DNA of 64,000 nt, from positions 744,001-808,000 of the forward strand of contig NZ_CP030041.1 in NCBI RefSeq assembly GCF_003260975.1. Direction: 5' to 3'. This document shows, piece after piece, positions 63,427 to 64,000 of this stretch. The number at the start of each line of letters is the position of its first letter. The first letter of the stretch is position 1. This DNA comes from Echinicola strongylocentroti (GTDB taxonomy: Bacteria; Bacteroidota; Bacteroidia; Cytophagales; Cyclobacteriaceae). The notes beneath the pieces were generated by a model, which was given only the letters and a program-made list of their open reading frames with translations, did no database searches and was not told the origin of the DNA. The position numbers were made by a program, and so were the translations under genes.

Positions 63427-64000
63427 TCAAAGTTCCTTAATACTAATATTACGAAACTTCACCACTGACCCATGTCCAAGGAAACCAATATGACCTTTGG
63501 TACGCCTAAGCCCTGGATGGTCCTTACCGTCCAAGGCACCCTCTTCATTGGCTTTTGCTATATTTCCTTTGAGAATGGTGCGTCCATTTAGGACCACCTT
63601 TACTTTATCTCCTTTAACAATTACCTCCTCACTGTTCCACTCTCCCACAGGCTTCTGAAAACCCCTCTTGGCAGGAATAACACCATAAACGGATCCATGG
63701 TACTGATACGCGTGCAAATCAGCGTATTTCTCGGCAGAATTGTCCAAAATCTGAAGTTCCATGCCCACATAAGCAGCATCACCTTCCAATGGCGCCCTTA
63801 TCCCCAAGCCATTGTTGGCCCCTGGTGTAAGCAAAAACTCAAACTTTAAGTGAAAATCCTGATACTCCTCTTCTGTGTATAGGTTTCCCTTCCCTCCTCT
63901 GTCAGGCCTAATGACCAGCACACCATCTTCCACGATATAATCGGTCTTATTCCCCACCCAACCACTTAGGTCCTTTCCATTGAAAAGGCTTTTAAAAGTG
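63427..64000 (-). CDS. DUF1080 (3-keto-disaccharide hydrolase-type) protein, partial
   Basis: The minus-strand frame enters from the right edge as TFKSLFNGKDLSGWVGNKTD and ends at 63427, about 190 residues. LFNGKDLSGW, GVLVIRPDRGGKGNLYTEEE, FEFLLTPGANNGLGIRAPLE and GHIGFLGHGSVVKFRNISI are the DUF1080 beta-sandwich blocks. Related domains are lectin- or glycoside-hydrolase-like and often act on 3-keto sugars in the periplasm. The amino end, including any signal peptide, is outside the window. Confidence 0.88.
   Translation of the reverse strand, partial: TFKSLFNGKDLSGWVGNKTDYIVEDGVLVIRPDRGGKGNLYTEEEYQDFHLKFEFLLTPGANNGLGIRAPLEGDAAYVGMELQILDNSAEKYADLHAYQYHGSVYGVIPAKRGFQKPVGEWNSEEVIVKGDKVKVVLNGRTILKGNIAKANEEGALDGKDHPGLRRTKGHIGFLGHGSVVKFRNISIKEL

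Noticed and set aside
1..64000. rRNA and tRNA genes
   Set aside because: No 16S/23S/5S segment or tRNA cloverleaf with a TTCRA arm was recognised by eye; a covariance scan would be needed to exclude a tRNA.

Overview
The window looks like a chromosome segment of a marine-type Bacteroidota, most likely the Cyclobacteriaceae (Echinicola-like); the genus is an inference. The grounds are two SusC/SusD pairs, GH92 mannosidases, an Hc1-type histone-like protein, YwqK/MORN repeat proteins, promoters of the TTTG / TAnnTTTG type, and many dispersed intergenic repeats. No rRNA or tRNA gene was seen.

Layout. 1-1000: a group II intron cut by the window edge, whose maturase has an in-frame stop. 1270-5307: an integron-like block in which a tyrosine recombinase is followed on the same strand by two gene cassettes and one ORF-less cassette, separated by attC-like hairpin sites. 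5396-14036: a cation transporter homologue, a zinc-ribbon protein, SSB, a carbonic anhydrase/SulP pair, two aldo/keto reductases and a Dabb protein, with several repeat families between them. 14442-25823: a hybrid histidine kinase, HslV, a pyruvate dehydrogenase E2, a YheT hydrolase, an SRAP protein, a FabH-type synthase and a YwqK repeat protein. 26115-30720: an amino-sugar cluster (ROK repressor, NagB-PIG-L fusion, ROK kinase).

31202-39746 is a second, larger accessory block. It carries MazEF and HigBA toxin-antitoxin cassettes, a TlpA-like lipoprotein, an HNH protein with a small exported partner, and a protein with an N-terminal R-x4-H motif and a CBS pair. These are separated by attC-like sites, and an IS21 element with a 7-bp target duplication splits the array. 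No integrase lies in this block, so it resembles a CALIN (cluster of attC sites lacking an integrase).

40023-60786 is a polysaccharide utilisation region for alpha-mannose-containing glycans, all on the minus strand: SusC/SusD pair 1 (SusC split by a frameshift), GH92, ROK kinase, FucP-type MFS transporter, a second GH92, a phosphomannose-isomerase-like cupin, a LacI regulator and SusC/SusD pair 2. A shared palindrome lies upstream of susC1 and of the first GH92 gene. The inferred route is outer-membrane import, trimming by GH92, mannose uptake by the MFS permease, phosphorylation by the ROK kinase and isomerisation by the cupin. The amino-sugar cluster would deal with GlcNAc from the same kind of glycan.

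61529-64000 holds a Trp/Gly-rich exported protein with a Ser/Arg tail, a small histone-like protein and a truncated DUF1080 gene. The most notable observation is the integron-like organisation. In four cassettes the 10-base core at the 5' end is the reverse complement of the core at that cassette's own 3' end (10/10, 10/10, 10/10 and 9/10), while the cores differ between cassettes. This is what excision and insertion of circular cassettes at attC sites would produce.
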